From Planomonospora sp. ID82291 (GTDB lineage Bacteria; Actinomycetota; Actinomycetes; Streptosporangiales; Streptosporangiaceae), in NCBI RefSeq assembly GCF_015711645.1, contig NZ_JABTEX010000003.1, positions 744,001 to 808,000 of the forward strand: DNA of 64,000 nucleotides, read 5' to 3'. This document shows positions 25,797 through 34,650 of the stretch, one piece after another. Under the pieces are notes generated by a model. The model was not told the origin of the DNA and did not search any database. It was given only the letters and a program-made list of their open reading frames with translations. The position numbers and the translations under genes are program-made. Position 1 is the stretch's first letter. Every line of letters begins with the position of its first letter.

Positions 25797-26951
25797 ATGA
25801 ACGACTCCGCGACCGCCGTCCCGTACCCTTCCCGCGTCCGGGGGTGCCTGCTCGGCGGGGCCGTCGGCGACGCGCTCGGCAACCCCGTCGAGTTCACGTC
25901 CCTGGCCGAGATCCGCGCGCGGTTCGGTCCGGCCGGGCTCACCGGCATGGTCGAGACCGAGATCACCGACGACACCCAGATGACCCTGTTCACCGCCGAG
26001 GGGCTGATCCGCGCCCGCCTGCACGGCGGCGATCCCCTGACGGCCGTGCACGACGCCTACCTGCGCTGGCTCGACACCCAGGACCACACCGCCCCGCGCC
26101 CCGAGGACGACGGCTTCCGCACCGGATGGCTGCGCACCGAGCGGTGGCTGTACGCCCGGCGCGCCCCCGGCAACGCCTGCCTGTCCGGCCTGCGCTCCGG
26201 GATCGCCCCTCCCCCGCCGGAGACGCCCCTCGCCCACGGGCCGGTCAACCCCGGTTCCAAGGGCTGCGGCACCGTGATGCGCTCGGCCCCCTTCGGTCTC
26301 GTCCGCGGCCCGCAGGAGCAGCCCTCCACGGGTGATCGGGCCGCCGCGGCCGATCCGGTCGCCCTGGCCGCCGCCGCCGCGCGCATCACCCACGGCCACC
26401 CCACCGCCGCGGTCGCCTCCGGCGCCCTGGCCCACCTCGTCGGCCGGCTCGTCGCCGGGGACCCGCTGCCCGAGGCCGTCGAGTCGACCGACCGGATGCT
26501 GGCCGCCCTCGACGGGCACGGGCCCGAGCACCGGGAGACCCGCGAGGCGCTGCGCGCCGCCCGGCGGCTGGCGGAGGCCGGCGGCCCCGCGCCGGAGAAG
26601 GTGGAGACCCTGGGCGGGGCCTGGATCGCCGAGGAGGCGCTGGCCATCGCCGTCTACTGCGCCCTGGCCGAACCTGACCCGCGCCGGGCCCTGCTGCTGT
26701 CGGTCAACCACTCCGGCGACGCCGACTCCACCGGCGCCGTCTGCGGCAACATCGTCGGCGCGGCGTACGGCGAGGCCGCGCTGCCCGCCGACTGGGCCGC
26801 GATCGTCGAGGGCCGCGACACCGTCCTGCGGATCGCCGACGACCTCGCCGCCGCCTTCACGGCTCCCGTGCGGGGCGCCGCCGCCTCCGCGGGCCCGGCC
26901 CGCGACCTCGCCGCCCGCTATCCCGCGGACCGGCCCTCCCGGCAGCGGTGA
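25797..26951 (+). CDS. ADP-ribosylglycohydrolase family protein (DraG-like)
   Basis: 384 aa from ATG 25797. It shows the DraG/ARH signature: GCLLGGAVGDALGNPVEF at the N-terminus, the metal-binding EITDDTQMTLFTAEGLI, GSKGCGTVMRSAPFGLV in the middle, the helix THGHPTAAVASGALAHLV, and the C-terminal metal motif NHSGDADSTGAVCGNIVGA. It removes ADP-ribose from modified proteins, nucleic acids or small molecules, using two Mg2+ or Mn2+ ions held by the two acidic clusters. All key acidic residues are present, so activity is expected. The substrate cannot be read from the sequence. No ADP-ribosyltransferase or toxin is next to it. Confidence 0.9.
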   Translation: MNDSATAVPYPSRVRGCLLGGAVGDALGNPVEFTSLAEIRARFGPAGLTGMVETEITDDTQMTLFTAEGLIRARLHGGDPLTAVHDAYLRWLDTQDHTAPRPEDDGFRTGWLRTERWLYARRAPGNACLSGLRSGIAPPPPETPLAHGPVNPGSKGCGTVMRSAPFGLVRGPQEQPSTGDRAAAADPVALAAAAARITHGHPTAAVASGALAHLVGRLVAGDPLPEAVESTDRMLAALDGHGPEHRETREALRAARRLAEAGGPAPEKVETLGGAWIAEEALAIAVYCALAEPDPRRALLLSVNHSGDADSTGAVCGNIVGAAYGEAALPADWAAIVEGRDTVLRIADDLAAAFTAPVRGAAASAGPARDLAARYPADRPSRQR

Positions 26952-27075
26952 TCGACACACACCGTGAAGCGACCCTACGCTTGTGTGAACGCCGTCGATC
27001 TCCGTCGGATACGCTTCACCCCTGATTTGCGGAGTGCTGGCCGTACGTTCCCCCGTTCGAAGGCGGTTCCTGCCC

Positions 27076-29235
27076 ATGGCATCTCAGGTGACGCGGTTGT
27101 ACCAGGCGGTGCTGCGTGACCGGGAACCGCCGATCTCGATCCGGCTGCGCCGCACCTTCTCCGCGTGGACCGAGGCGAAGGGCTTCCCGCCCGCGAGCGC
27201 GGCCCAGGCCCGGACCGAGCACGAGGCCGGCGGGGCCCGCCTGGTCATGGAGCGCCGGGGCGGCTGCGGGCGCTACACGCTCGACGAGCCGGTCCCGGGC
27301 GGGACCCTGCGCACGCAGGTGACCTACGCCGAGTCCGTGCCGGGCATGACGGGCTGGGTCGTCGTCACCGTGGAGCAGCACGGCGGCCGGGAGCCGGAGG
27401 CGGTCACCGCCCCCGGCTTCCTCCCGGCGTACCTGCGCACCGCCCGGATCACCGATGGCGCCGTGCACGTCGAGGACGCCGCGGTGGTGCTCGACGAGAC
27501 CGAGGTGGACCGGTTCGTCCGGACGCTGGCCGATCCCCGCCGCCGGGTCCCGGCCGTGGTCGTCTCCGTGGACGCCCAGCGGTCCGAGGCGGGCCGCGCC
27601 CACGCCGACCGCCTGGCCGCCGCCCTCACCGGTGCGGCCCTGGTCGCGCGGCTGGCGGACCTGCGCGCCCAGGACCGGTTCAACGAGGCGCTGGGCGAGC
27701 GGCTCGGCGTGTACGGCGGCGGCGTCCGCACCTACGTCACGCCGTTCGACCCCGCCGGGGAGCGCTACCCCGAGCGACACCTGACCATGGGGGGTCCCCG
27801 GCTCCGGACCCAGGGCGCCGCCGCGCTCGGCGTGGTCGTCGACGGAGCGCTCGGCAGGACCGCCCGCGCCGAACTCCCCGACGACGTCCGGCGGACGATG
27901 GGGGCCGTGCGCCGGGTCCTGTCCGGTACCGCCGAACTGCGTGCGATCGCCGCCGCCGCGGCCCCGGTCCCCGCCCCGGTCGACCTCAGCCGCGAGGAGC
28001 TGCGGCGCGGGATGATGGCCCTGACCCGGCAGCCGGCGCCACCCGCCGCATCGAAGAACGCCGCCGCACGATCCGCCCCGCGGCCGGGAGACCCGCGGCC
28101 CGGGGATCCGCCGCCGGGCGAAGCGGGGCCGCGAGAGGCGCGGCGGGCCGGGACGGGTCCGGGTGCCTCCGGTTCCGGCGTCCCGGACGTCGGGGACGGC
28201 GTCCCGGGTCTCGGGGACGTCGGGGACGGCGGGCGGGGCGTCTCCCCCGTCCCGTCTCCGGCCGCCGGGCCGGGCGCCGGGACCGCGGTGTTCGACGTGG
28301 CCGGTCTCGTCCGGGCGGTGGCGGACACGGTGGTCAAGGAGCTGCGCGGTGAGCTGGAGAGCGCGCTGAACCTGGCCGCGTCGTCCGCCTCCCCCGACGA
28401 CGAGCCGGGCCGGCTGCTCCGTGAGATCCGCGTTCTGGGCGCGCACGTGGCCGGACTGCGCGACCTCGTCGCCGAGCGGTGGCGGGACGTCCCTCCCCGG
28501 CCGGCCGAGCAGCAGGCGGGGACGCGGACGGAGGCGCGGACAGGGGCGCGGGCGGGGACACCGACGGAGGGCGGGTCCGGACGCCCGGACCCTGAGCGGT
28601 TGCTGCTCCAGAAGGAGTACGCCGATTCCGCCGCCGAGGCCCGCAGGCTGGCCCGGCGGGTGCGCCGGCTGGAGCGGATGCTGGCCGAGGCGGGCCGCCC
28701 GGCCTACGGCACGGCCGCCGAGGAGGACGTCTTCGAACCGACCGGCCTGGTGGACGTGCTGGTCAGGGCCCGCACGACCCTGCGGCACGTCTGCATCGGC
28801 GACACCGACGGCCCGGCCGCCCGGCTGGACCTGGACCATCCGGCGCTCTGCCGTACCTGGGCGGCCAAGGCCTGGGACGCATTGTGCGCGCTGGACGAGT
28901 TCGCGGGGGCGCGCTCCTCGGGCGCGTTCTCCGGCGGGTTCTACGACTGGTGCGCCACCGGCGCGGACGGCCGCCGCACCATCCCCACCGGGATGCTGGC
29001 CATGCGCGAGTCCAGGAGCGTGACCGGCAGCGCCAAGTTCAGCGAGCCCCGGGTCTTCGCCGTCCCGGAGGAGGTCGCCCCGGCGGGCCGGCTCCTGATG
29101 GAGGCGCACGTGAAGCTGCGGCCCGTCGGCTACCCGGCGCCGCGGATGTACTTCCACGACGACTCCGGCGGCGCCACCGGCAAGGTCTGGATCGGCTACC
29201 TCGGGGACCACCTCCCCAACACCCGCACCAACTGA
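27076..29235 (+). CDS. Large orphan protein with disordered middle and conserved-looking C-terminal domain
   Basis: I start at ATG 27076 (MASQVTRLYQAVLRDREPP); 719 aa. I do not recognise a named family. Residues 1-290 are an alpha/beta region, including DRFVRTLADPRRRVPAVVVS and LADLRAQDRFNEALG. About 315-395 and 475-510 are low-complexity Gly/Pro/Arg tracts. Residues 515-560 form a coiled coil (EARRLARRVRRLERMLAEAG). The last ~160 residues look globular, with RRTIPTGMLAMRESRSVTGS, MEAHVKLRPVGYPAPRMYFH and a terminal IGYLGDHLPNTRTN. The clustered His, Lys and Asp residues (AHVKL, FHDDSGG) could form an active or metal site. No enzyme can be named, and no operon partner is adjacent. Confidence 0.7.
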   Translation: MASQVTRLYQAVLRDREPPISIRLRRTFSAWTEAKGFPPASAAQARTEHEAGGARLVMERRGGCGRYTLDEPVPGGTLRTQVTYAESVPGMTGWVVVTVEQHGGREPEAVTAPGFLPAYLRTARITDGAVHVEDAAVVLDETEVDRFVRTLADPRRRVPAVVVSVDAQRSEAGRAHADRLAAALTGAALVARLADLRAQDRFNEALGERLGVYGGGVRTYVTPFDPAGERYPERHLTMGGPRLRTQGAAALGVVVDGALGRTARAELPDDVRRTMGAVRRVLSGTAELRAIAAAAAPVPAPVDLSREELRRGMMALTRQPAPPAASKNAAARSAPRPGDPRPGDPPPGEAGPREARRAGTGPGASGSGVPDVGDGVPGLGDVGDGGRGVSPVPSPAAGPGAGTAVFDVAGLVRAVADTVVKELRGELESALNLAASSASPDDEPGRLLREIRVLGAHVAGLRDLVAERWRDVPPRPAEQQAGTRTEARTGARAGTPTEGGSGRPDPERLLLQKEYADSAAEARRLARRVRRLERMLAEAGRPAYGTAAEEDVFEPTGLVDVLVRARTTLRHVCIGDTDGPAARLDLDHPALCRTWAAKAWDALCALDEFAGARSSGAFSGGFYDWCATGADGRRTIPTGMLAMRESRSVTGSAKFSEPRVFAVPEEVAPAGRLLMEAHVKLRPVGYPAPRMYFHDDSGGATGKVWIGYLGDHLPNTRTN

Positions 29236-29365
29236 GGCGCCCGGGGCCCGCCCGTTCCCCGTCCCCTCCTCCGGCCCCTCCTCCGTCCGCGCCGCCGCGG
29301 CGCCCCGCACCGCGATGCCGCGTACGGCCGCGGCCCGCGGGTTCACCGCCCCCGGACCCGTGCCG

Positions 29366-29476
29366 TCAACCGACCGCCCGCAGCCCCGCGAGCACCAGTG
29401 AGCAGACCGCGTCGAAGGCGGCGCCGATCTCCGGAGCGGACCATTCGGCGAGCAGGGCGTCGACGGCCTCCTCCAG
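29366..29476 (-). pseudogene. C-terminal remnant of a TetR-family regulator
   Basis: The minus-strand peptide LEEAVDALLAEWSAPEIGAA followed by FDAVCSLVLAGLRAVG and a stop reads like the last ~35 residues of a TetR/AcrR ligand-binding domain. Immediately upstream (towards 29477) the frame runs into a perfect 34-bp hairpin and then promoter DNA. No helix-turn-helix domain is present. The DNA-binding part is therefore deleted, which leaves the neighbouring oxidoreductase without its probable divergent repressor. Confidence 0.45.
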
Positions 29477-29510
29477 ATGGAGGGACAGATGTCGGCATCT
29501 GTCCCTCCAT
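29477..29510. repeat. Perfect 15-bp inverted repeat with UCGG-type tetraloop
   Basis: Arms ATGGAGGGACAGATG and CATCTGTCCCTCCAT flank TCGG. It lies exactly at the breakpoint of the TetR remnant. It could be a terminator, an operator, or the footprint of a small excised element. Confidence 0.8.
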
Positions 29511-29544
29511 ATCCGTCGCCCGATCGTCGTGAAGTAAATAATCT

Positions 29545-29598
29545 TTGACATCATGTCGATCGTGCTTTACGTTCATCATGTCGGCTTTGTTTTACATG
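29545..29598 (+). promoter_or_regulatory. Promoter with overlapping 25-bp direct repeats (probable operator)
   Basis: TTGACA (29545-29550) and TACGTT (29568-29573) are 17 bases apart, a good sigma-70-type pair upstream of the oxidoreductase. Two direct repeats beginning CATCATGTCG at 29549 and 29574 (period 25) and ending in CTTTAC/TTTTAC overlap the spacer, the -10 and the start region. That is where a TetR-type repressor would bind. Confidence 0.5.
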
Positions 29599-29606
29599 GA
29601 GGCACG

Positions 29607-30611
29607 GTGACGACGATGACGGCGACGATGAGAGCGATGGTCCGGGACGCCTACGGCCCGCCCGACCGGCTGGAGCTCCGCGACCTCCGCCGGCCTGCGG
29701 CAGGCCCCGACGACGTGCTCGTGCGGGTCCGCGCGGCAGGCGTCGACCAGGGCACCTGGCAGCTCGTCACAGGCCTGCCGTACCTCATCCGCCTGGCGGG
29801 CTACGGGCTGACCAGGCCGAAGGTCCCCGTCCCCGGCCTGGACGTCGCAGGACGCGTCGAGGCGGTCGGCGAGCGCGTCACCCGGTTCCGGCCCGGCGAC
29901 GAGGTGTTCGGCACCTGCGACGGCGCCCTCGCCGAGTACGCGTGCGCTCCGCAGGACAGGTTCACGCCCAAGCCGGCGAACGTCACGTTCGAGCAGGCGG
30001 GAGCGGTCCCGACCTCCGCCGTCGCCGCCCTCCAGGGGCTCCGCGACGCCGGCGGGATCCGGGCCGGACAGCGGGTGCTGGTCATCGGGGCGGGCGGCGG
30101 CGTGGGGACGTTCGCGGTGCAGCTGGCCAAGACGTTCGACGCGCACGTCACCGGCGTGTGCAGCACGGCCAAGACGGACCTGGTCCGGTCCATCGGCGCG
30201 GACGACGTCATCGACCACACCCGCGAGGAGGTCGCGGACGGGTCGCGCCGCTACGACCTCGTGCTCGACACCGGGGGGCACCGCTCGGTCACCCGGCTCC
30301 GGCGGCTCCTCACCCCCCGCGGGACCCTCGTCATCGTCGGTTCCGGCGGGAGCGGCCGGGGCGGCGGCCGGTGGACGCAGGGCGCGGGCCGCCAGCTCCG
30401 GGCGATGGCGCTCTCCCCCTTCGTGGGCCAGAACCTGCGCGGGCTGATGTCGGCGGCGCGCCAGGAGGACCTCCGGCTGCTCGGAGAGCTCCTGGAGAGC
30501 GGGAGGATCACCCCGGTCGTCGACCGGACGTATCCGCTGGACGAGCTCCCCGCGGCGCTCCTGCACCTGAGGAGCGGCCGCGTGGCCGGCAAGGTCGTCA
30601 TCACCATGTGA
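29607..30611 (+). CDS. NAD(P)-dependent medium-chain alcohol dehydrogenase/quinone oxidoreductase-like
   Basis: Start GTG 29607 is chosen because GGAGG lies at 29598-29602; ATG 29616 and 29628 also exist. About 334 aa. It has the MDR fold: a GroES-like N-terminal half (VRVRAAGVDQGTWQLVTGLP, VPGLDVAGRVEAVGERVTRF, PGDEVFGTCDGALAEYA) and a Rossmann half with GQRVLVIGAGGGVGTFAVQL. The NADPH-binding GxGxxG-type loop and the C-terminal ELPAALLHLRSGRVAGKVV are typical. Structural and catalytic zinc cysteines are absent, so it belongs with zinc-free quinone/enone reductases. A TetR remnant and operator-like repeats upstream suggest it was once an inducible detoxification gene. Confidence 0.85.
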   Translation: MTTMTATMRAMVRDAYGPPDRLELRDLRRPAAGPDDVLVRVRAAGVDQGTWQLVTGLPYLIRLAGYGLTRPKVPVPGLDVAGRVEAVGERVTRFRPGDEVFGTCDGALAEYACAPQDRFTPKPANVTFEQAGAVPTSAVAALQGLRDAGGIRAGQRVLVIGAGGGVGTFAVQLAKTFDAHVTGVCSTAKTDLVRSIGADDVIDHTREEVADGSRRYDLVLDTGGHRSVTRLRRLLTPRGTLVIVGSGGSGRGGGRWTQGAGRQLRAMALSPFVGQNLRGLMSAARQEDLRLLGELLESGRITPVVDRTYPLDELPAALLHLRSGRVAGKVVITM

Positions 30612-30789
30612 GACGCGGCCGTCCGACCGGCGAGGCCGCCGTCGGGTGAGGCACGGCACGGAGTGACCCGGACCACACGGCGGGCCCCTCATCCGTGCCC
30701 GCGGGCCGCCGATCGGAGGGAGGCAACCGACGCCGCAGGCGTCCGTCCAGCGGGGACGGCGGCACGGCGTCCCGTGAGGGACAGGACGA

Positions 30790-32103
30790 ATGGAACGCCT
30801 CCCCCGACTCCTCCTCGGCGGTGGCCTGGCCGTCGCCCTCGCCTCCTCCTCTGCCGCCGCGCTCCCGGCGGCCGCCGCCGTACCCGGTGGCGCACCGGTC
30901 TCCGGGCCCACCACCGGGCCCACCACCGGGCCCGTCACCGGGCCCACCACCGGGCCCGTCACCGGGCCCGTCACCGCGCGAACCGGTGCGTCGGCCGCCG
31001 TGTCGGTGCCGCCGGGCATCCGAGGGCTGGACGTCAGCTCCCACCAGCCCGGCGTCTCCTGGCCCACGGTGTACCGGGACGGCGCCCGGTTCGCCTACGT
31101 CAAGGCCACCGAGTCGACCACCTACCGCAACCCCCGCTACGCCGAGCAGTACCAGGGGGCCCGGGAGGCCGGCCTGATCAGGGGCGCCTACCACTTCGCC
31201 CTGCCGCACAAGTCCGGCGGCGCCGCCCAGGCCGACCACTTCTTCCGCAACGGCGGCGACTGGACCCCCGACGGCTGGACCCTGCCGGGCGTGCTCGACA
31301 TCGAGTTCAACCCGTACCAGTCCTCCAACGGCCTGGACATGTGCTACGACCTGTCGCCCGCCCGGATGACGGCCTGGATCCGCGACTTCAGCGACCGCTA
31401 CCTCGCCCTGGCCGGCCGGCGGCCCGCCGTCTACACCAACACCTACTGGTGGCAGACCTGCACCGGCGGCAGCGCCGCCTTCGGCGACCACCCGCTCTGG
31501 CTCGCCCGCTACTCCTCGGCCGTCGGGGCCCTGCCCGCGGGCTGGACGGCCCACACCATCTGGCAGCACGCGGACTCCGGCCTCTTCCCCGGAGACCAGA
31601 ACGTCTTCAACGGCACCTACGAGCAGCTGAAACAGCTGGCCACCGGCCGGAGCACCGTGGGCCCGGTAAAAGAACCGGTGAAGGAACCCGTGACGACGCC
31701 CGGGGCGGCGCCCGTGAAGGCACCCGCGACAGCGCCCGTGAAGGCACCCGTGAAGGCGCCCGCGCGCACGGCGGCCAGGGCCGCCACCCGCGTCTCCTCG
31801 CTGAACGCCGGCCCCGAGCCGGTCCGGAAGGGCCGGAGGCTGACGGTCTCCGGCACCCTGCGCCTGTCCGCCGGCACCCGGCGCGCCGTCGCCGGGCAGC
31901 GGGTCCTGATCAGGTTCCGGCCGCGCGGCTCCGCCGTCTGGCGGACGGCGGGCACCGCCGTGACCGCCGCCGACGGGACCTTCCGCCGGACGTTCCGGGC
32001 CGCCGGGGACGGCCACTGGCAGGCGGCCTACAGCGGCGACGCGCTGCGCCTGGCCTCCCGGAGCGGCAGCGACTACGTCGACGTGCGCACCGGCCGGTGG
32101 TGA
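30790..32103 (+). CDS. Secreted GH25 muramidase (Chalaropsis-type lysozyme) with Ig-like tail
   Basis: 437 aa from ATG 30790. The signal peptide ([20 protein letters not shown]) is followed by a TTGP/VTGP repeat linker. The GH25 catalytic barrel spans about residues 78-285: GLDVSSHQPGVSWPTV, FAYVKATESTTYRNP, GAYHFALP, the acidic pair in GVLDIEFNPYQSSNG, and HTIWQHADSGLFPGDQN. It hydrolyses the beta-1,4 bond between N-acetylmuramic acid and N-acetylglucosamine in peptidoglycan. A Lys/Pro/Ala linker (KAPVKAPA repeats) leads to a C-terminal beta-sandwich (SSLNAGPEPVRKGRRLTVSG) likely for wall or sugar binding. Roles could be wall remodelling or attack on neighbours. Confidence 0.9.
   Translation: MERLPRLLLGGGLAVALASSSAAALPAAAAVPGGAPVSGPTTGPTTGPVTGPTTGPVTGPVTARTGASAAVSVPPGIRGLDVSSHQPGVSWPTVYRDGARFAYVKATESTTYRNPRYAEQYQGAREAGLIRGAYHFALPHKSGGAAQADHFFRNGGDWTPDGWTLPGVLDIEFNPYQSSNGLDMCYDLSPARMTAWIRDFSDRYLALAGRRPAVYTNTYWWQTCTGGSAAFGDHPLWLARYSSAVGALPAGWTAHTIWQHADSGLFPGDQNVFNGTYEQLKQLATGRSTVGPVKEPVKEPVTTPGAAPVKAPATAPVKAPVKAPARTAARAATRVSSLNAGPEPVRKGRRLTVSGTLRLSAGTRRAVAGQRVLIRFRPRGSAVWRTAGTAVTAADGTFRRTFRAAGDGHWQAAYSGDALRLASRSGSDYVDVRTGRW
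30898..30978. repeat. 12-bp tandem repeats encoding a TTGP/VTGP linker
   Basis: About six in-frame copies of ACCGGGCCCACC / ACCGGGCCCGTC within the GH25 gene give alternating TTGP and VTGP units. The period is a multiple of three, so the linker length can vary without loss of frame. Confidence 0.8.
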
Positions 32104-32125
32104 CCGGGGCGGGCGCGGAGCTCCG

Positions 32126-33910
32126 TCAGCGCGTGCGGCGGCGGTAGGGGATCCACAGGCCCAGGCCGTAGACGCCGAGGCCGAGCAGGACCATGAAGGC
32201 GATCACCGGCCACTGGAGCGCTTCGGGCAGGTGGAGCGCGAGGAACCAGCTCCGGTCCTCGGTCCCGTTGACCTTGAGGACGCCCGCCACGATGCCCTGC
32301 GGGAACAGCGGGATCGCCCCGAGCGACCAGCAGACGGCCGTGATGATCTGCTCGCGCTTCGGCAGGTCGTCGAACCTCGCCCAGCTCCCCGGCTTGGCCG
32401 CGGGCCGCTTGCCCGTCCGCATCATGTGCAGCAGCTCGGGTCCCTGGGCGTGCAGCCGCCGCTGGGCGAGCAGCCCGAAGCCCCACAGGCACAGGCCGCC
32501 GGTCAGCACGCCGACGGCGACGCCCGCCCAGCCGTACAGCGCCGCCGCCACCGCCGCCGGGGCCCCGGTGAGCGCCACCAGGACCAGGACGGCGTAGGCC
32601 AGGCCGGTCATCGCGCCGTCGTCCTCGCTGGAGCGCAGCGGGTTGTTGCCCCGCCGGTGCGGGTCGATGCCGGGCACGAGCGCGTAGACCGCGATCAGCG
32701 GCACGAGCCCGGCGGCGCCGCCGAGCAGCGCGGCGGTGAGCGCGAGCGCCATGGGCCAGGGACCGCCGGTCACGGAGGTCAGGCCCAGGGTCAGCGCCGC
32801 GGCCACCGGCCCGACGGCCAGCAGCCAGGCCAGCTGCCGGCCCCGCACGTCGGCCGCGCCCGGGGAGAGCAGGGTCAGCCAGAGCTCGGTGCCGTCGACG
32901 CCGTAGAGGTTGGCCGACATCGCGGCGGCCATGATGATGAAGATCGGTCCGGCCCAGGGCAGCATGGCGTTCCAGCCCAGGACCAGCGGGGCCGCGGCGA
33001 AGAACACGCCGTAGGCGACGGCGAAGGTCAGCTGGTGGGTCCGGACCAGGTCGCGCGACCAGGTCCGCAGTTCCTTGGCCATCACGGCGCCCGTCGCGGT
33101 GGCGGCGGTGATCGGTCGCCGCCCCCGGGCGGACGCCTTGACCGAGCCGGCGCGCCGGGCGAGCAGCGCGGCCCAGGTGGCCAGCAGCAGCGCGACGAGC
33201 ACCGCGAGCGCGCCCAGCGCGAGCCCCGCACGGCCCCACTCCCCGGTTCCGGCGGCCTCGACCGCGGTCAGCCCCCAGCCGGAGGGCAGCAGGCGCACCG
33301 CCGCGGACGCCCCGGCCGGGACCCCGCCCGTCTGCCCCAGCGCGACCGCGAAGACCCAGCCCTGGCCGAGGGCCGCCAGGATCGCGCCGTTGACCAGGCC
33401 GGCGCCGATCGCACCCGCGCGCGAGCGCAACGCCAGGCCCATCACCGCGACCGCGACCCTCGACAGCAGGACGAAGACCGCCAGTTGCAGGAGCACCGCG
33501 GGCAGCGCGACCGGCACGGCCGCCGGGCTCTGCCGTACTCCGAAGACGACCAGCCCGGACAGGGCCAGCAGGCTGATCGCGGGCGCGACCCCGACGAAGG
33601 CGGAGACCAGCAGGCCCGCCGCCAGGCGGCGCGGCGCAAGGCCGAGCGAGGTGAAGTACTCGGGGCGGAGCGTCTCGTCGCCGCCCCCGGCGAAGACCGG
33701 GCCGAAGATCCAGCCGAGCATCCAGACCGCGTAGGCCGCGGCGAGCAGGTCACCGCTCTGGAAGGCGGCGTACAGCGTGCCGCCCGCCAGGACGAGCCCG
33801 AGCACCCCGCCCATCACGATGGAACCGGCCTTCTGCCCGCTCATCGAGTTGCGCAGCACGGCCAGCTTCATCGCGGCCATGGTCCGGGGAACGGTCAGCG
33901 CGACAGCCAC
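32126..33910 (-). CDS. ABC transporter permease-like integral membrane protein
   Basis: 594 aa from ATG 33910, with alternative ATGs at 33880 and 33871. It overlaps the end of the ATPase gene by 16 bases, so the two are translationally coupled. There are at least a dozen hydrophobic stretches, for example GGVLGLVLAGGTLYAAF, LLATWAALLAR and VIAFMVLLGLGVYGLGLWI. Amphipathic segments between them carry the charged loops. No conserved small-molecule transport motif is visible beyond this. Together with the upstream ATPase it forms a two-gene exporter of the ABC-2 style. The substrate is unknown. Confidence 0.75.
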   Translation of the reverse strand: MAVALTVPRTMAAMKLAVLRNSMSGQKAGSIVMGGVLGLVLAGGTLYAAFQSGDLLAAAYAVWMLGWIFGPVFAGGGDETLRPEYFTSLGLAPRRLAAGLLVSAFVGVAPAISLLALSGLVVFGVRQSPAAVPVALPAVLLQLAVFVLLSRVAVAVMGLALRSRAGAIGAGLVNGAILAALGQGWVFAVALGQTGGVPAGASAAVRLLPSGWGLTAVEAAGTGEWGRAGLALGALAVLVALLLATWAALLARRAGSVKASARGRRPITAATATGAVMAKELRTWSRDLVRTHQLTFAVAYGVFFAAAPLVLGWNAMLPWAGPIFIIMAAAMSANLYGVDGTELWLTLLSPGAADVRGRQLAWLLAVGPVAAALTLGLTSVTGGPWPMALALTAALLGGAAGLVPLIAVYALVPGIDPHRRGNNPLRSSEDDGAMTGLAYAVLVLVALTGAPAAVAAALYGWAGVAVGVLTGGLCLWGFGLLAQRRLHAQGPELLHMMRTGKRPAAKPGSWARFDDLPKREQIITAVCWSLGAIPLFPQGIVAGVLKVNGTEDRSWFLALHLPEALQWPVIAFMVLLGLGVYGLGLWIPYRRRTR

Positions 33911-34650
33911 GACAGCCCCCTCGACCCGGTGTCGGACGAGCCGACGAGCCCGACGAAGGTGTCCTCCAGGGAGCGGTCGCCCCGCACCTGCTCCAGCGGG
34001 CCCGCGGCGGCGACCCTGCCCCGGTCGATCACCGCGACGTGGTCGCAGAGCTGCTCGACCAGGGCCATGACGTGGCTGGACAGCACGATGGACCCGCCCC
34101 CCGCGACGAACCCCCGCAGGATGGTCTTGATCGTGGCCGCCGAGACGGGGTCGACGGCCTCGAAGGGCTCGTCGAGCACGAGCAGCCGCGGGGCGTGCAG
34201 CAGGGCCGCGGCCAGCCCGATCTTCTTGCGCATGCCCGTGGAGTACTCGATCACGAGGGTCTTCTCGGCCTGGTCGAGTTCCAGCACCGACAGCAGCTCC
34301 TGCGCGCGGGCGGCGACGACGTCCTTGGCCAGTCCCCGCAGCAGGCCGAGATAGGTGAGCACCTCCCGGCCGGTCAGCCGTTCCGGCATCGCCAGGCCGT
34401 CGGGCAGCACACCGACCATCGCCAGGGCGCGGGAGGGGTCGGACCAGACGTCCGCGCCGAAGATCCGGGCGCTGCCCCCGTCGGGGCGCAGCAGGCCGGT
34501 GGCCATGGACAGCGTCGTGGTCTTGCCGGCACCGTTCTGACCGACCAGTCCGTAGAAGGAGCCCGGCGGAACGGTCAGGTCGACATGGTCGGCGGCGACC
34601 TTCTCACCGAAGGTCTTGGTGAGGCCGGCGATCTCTAGTGCAGGGGTCAT
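33895..34650 (-). CDS. ABC transporter ATP-binding protein
   Basis: Start ATG 34650 (MTPALEIAGLTKTFGEKVAA); 251 aa. It contains Walker A GQNGAGKTTTLSMATGLLRP, a Q-loop region (AMVGVLPDGLAMPERLTGRE), a divergent ABC signature (IEYSTGMRKKIGLAAALLHA), Walker B RLLVLDEPFEAVDP and the switch histidine LSSHVMALVE. The signature reads STGMRKK instead of LSGGQ, as in several ABC-2-type exporter ATPases. It powers the permease encoded immediately downstream. The last residues (RGLSWLSR) overlap the permease start. Confidence 0.9.
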   Translation of the reverse strand: MTPALEIAGLTKTFGEKVAADHVDLTVPPGSFYGLVGQNGAGKTTTLSMATGLLRPDGGSARIFGADVWSDPSRALAMVGVLPDGLAMPERLTGREVLTYLGLLRGLAKDVVAARAQELLSVLELDQAEKTLVIEYSTGMRKKIGLAAALLHAPRLLVLDEPFEAVDPVSAATIKTILRGFVAGGGSIVLSSHVMALVEQLCDHVAVIDRGRVAAAGPLEQVRGDRSLEDTFVGLVGSSDTGSRGLSWLSR

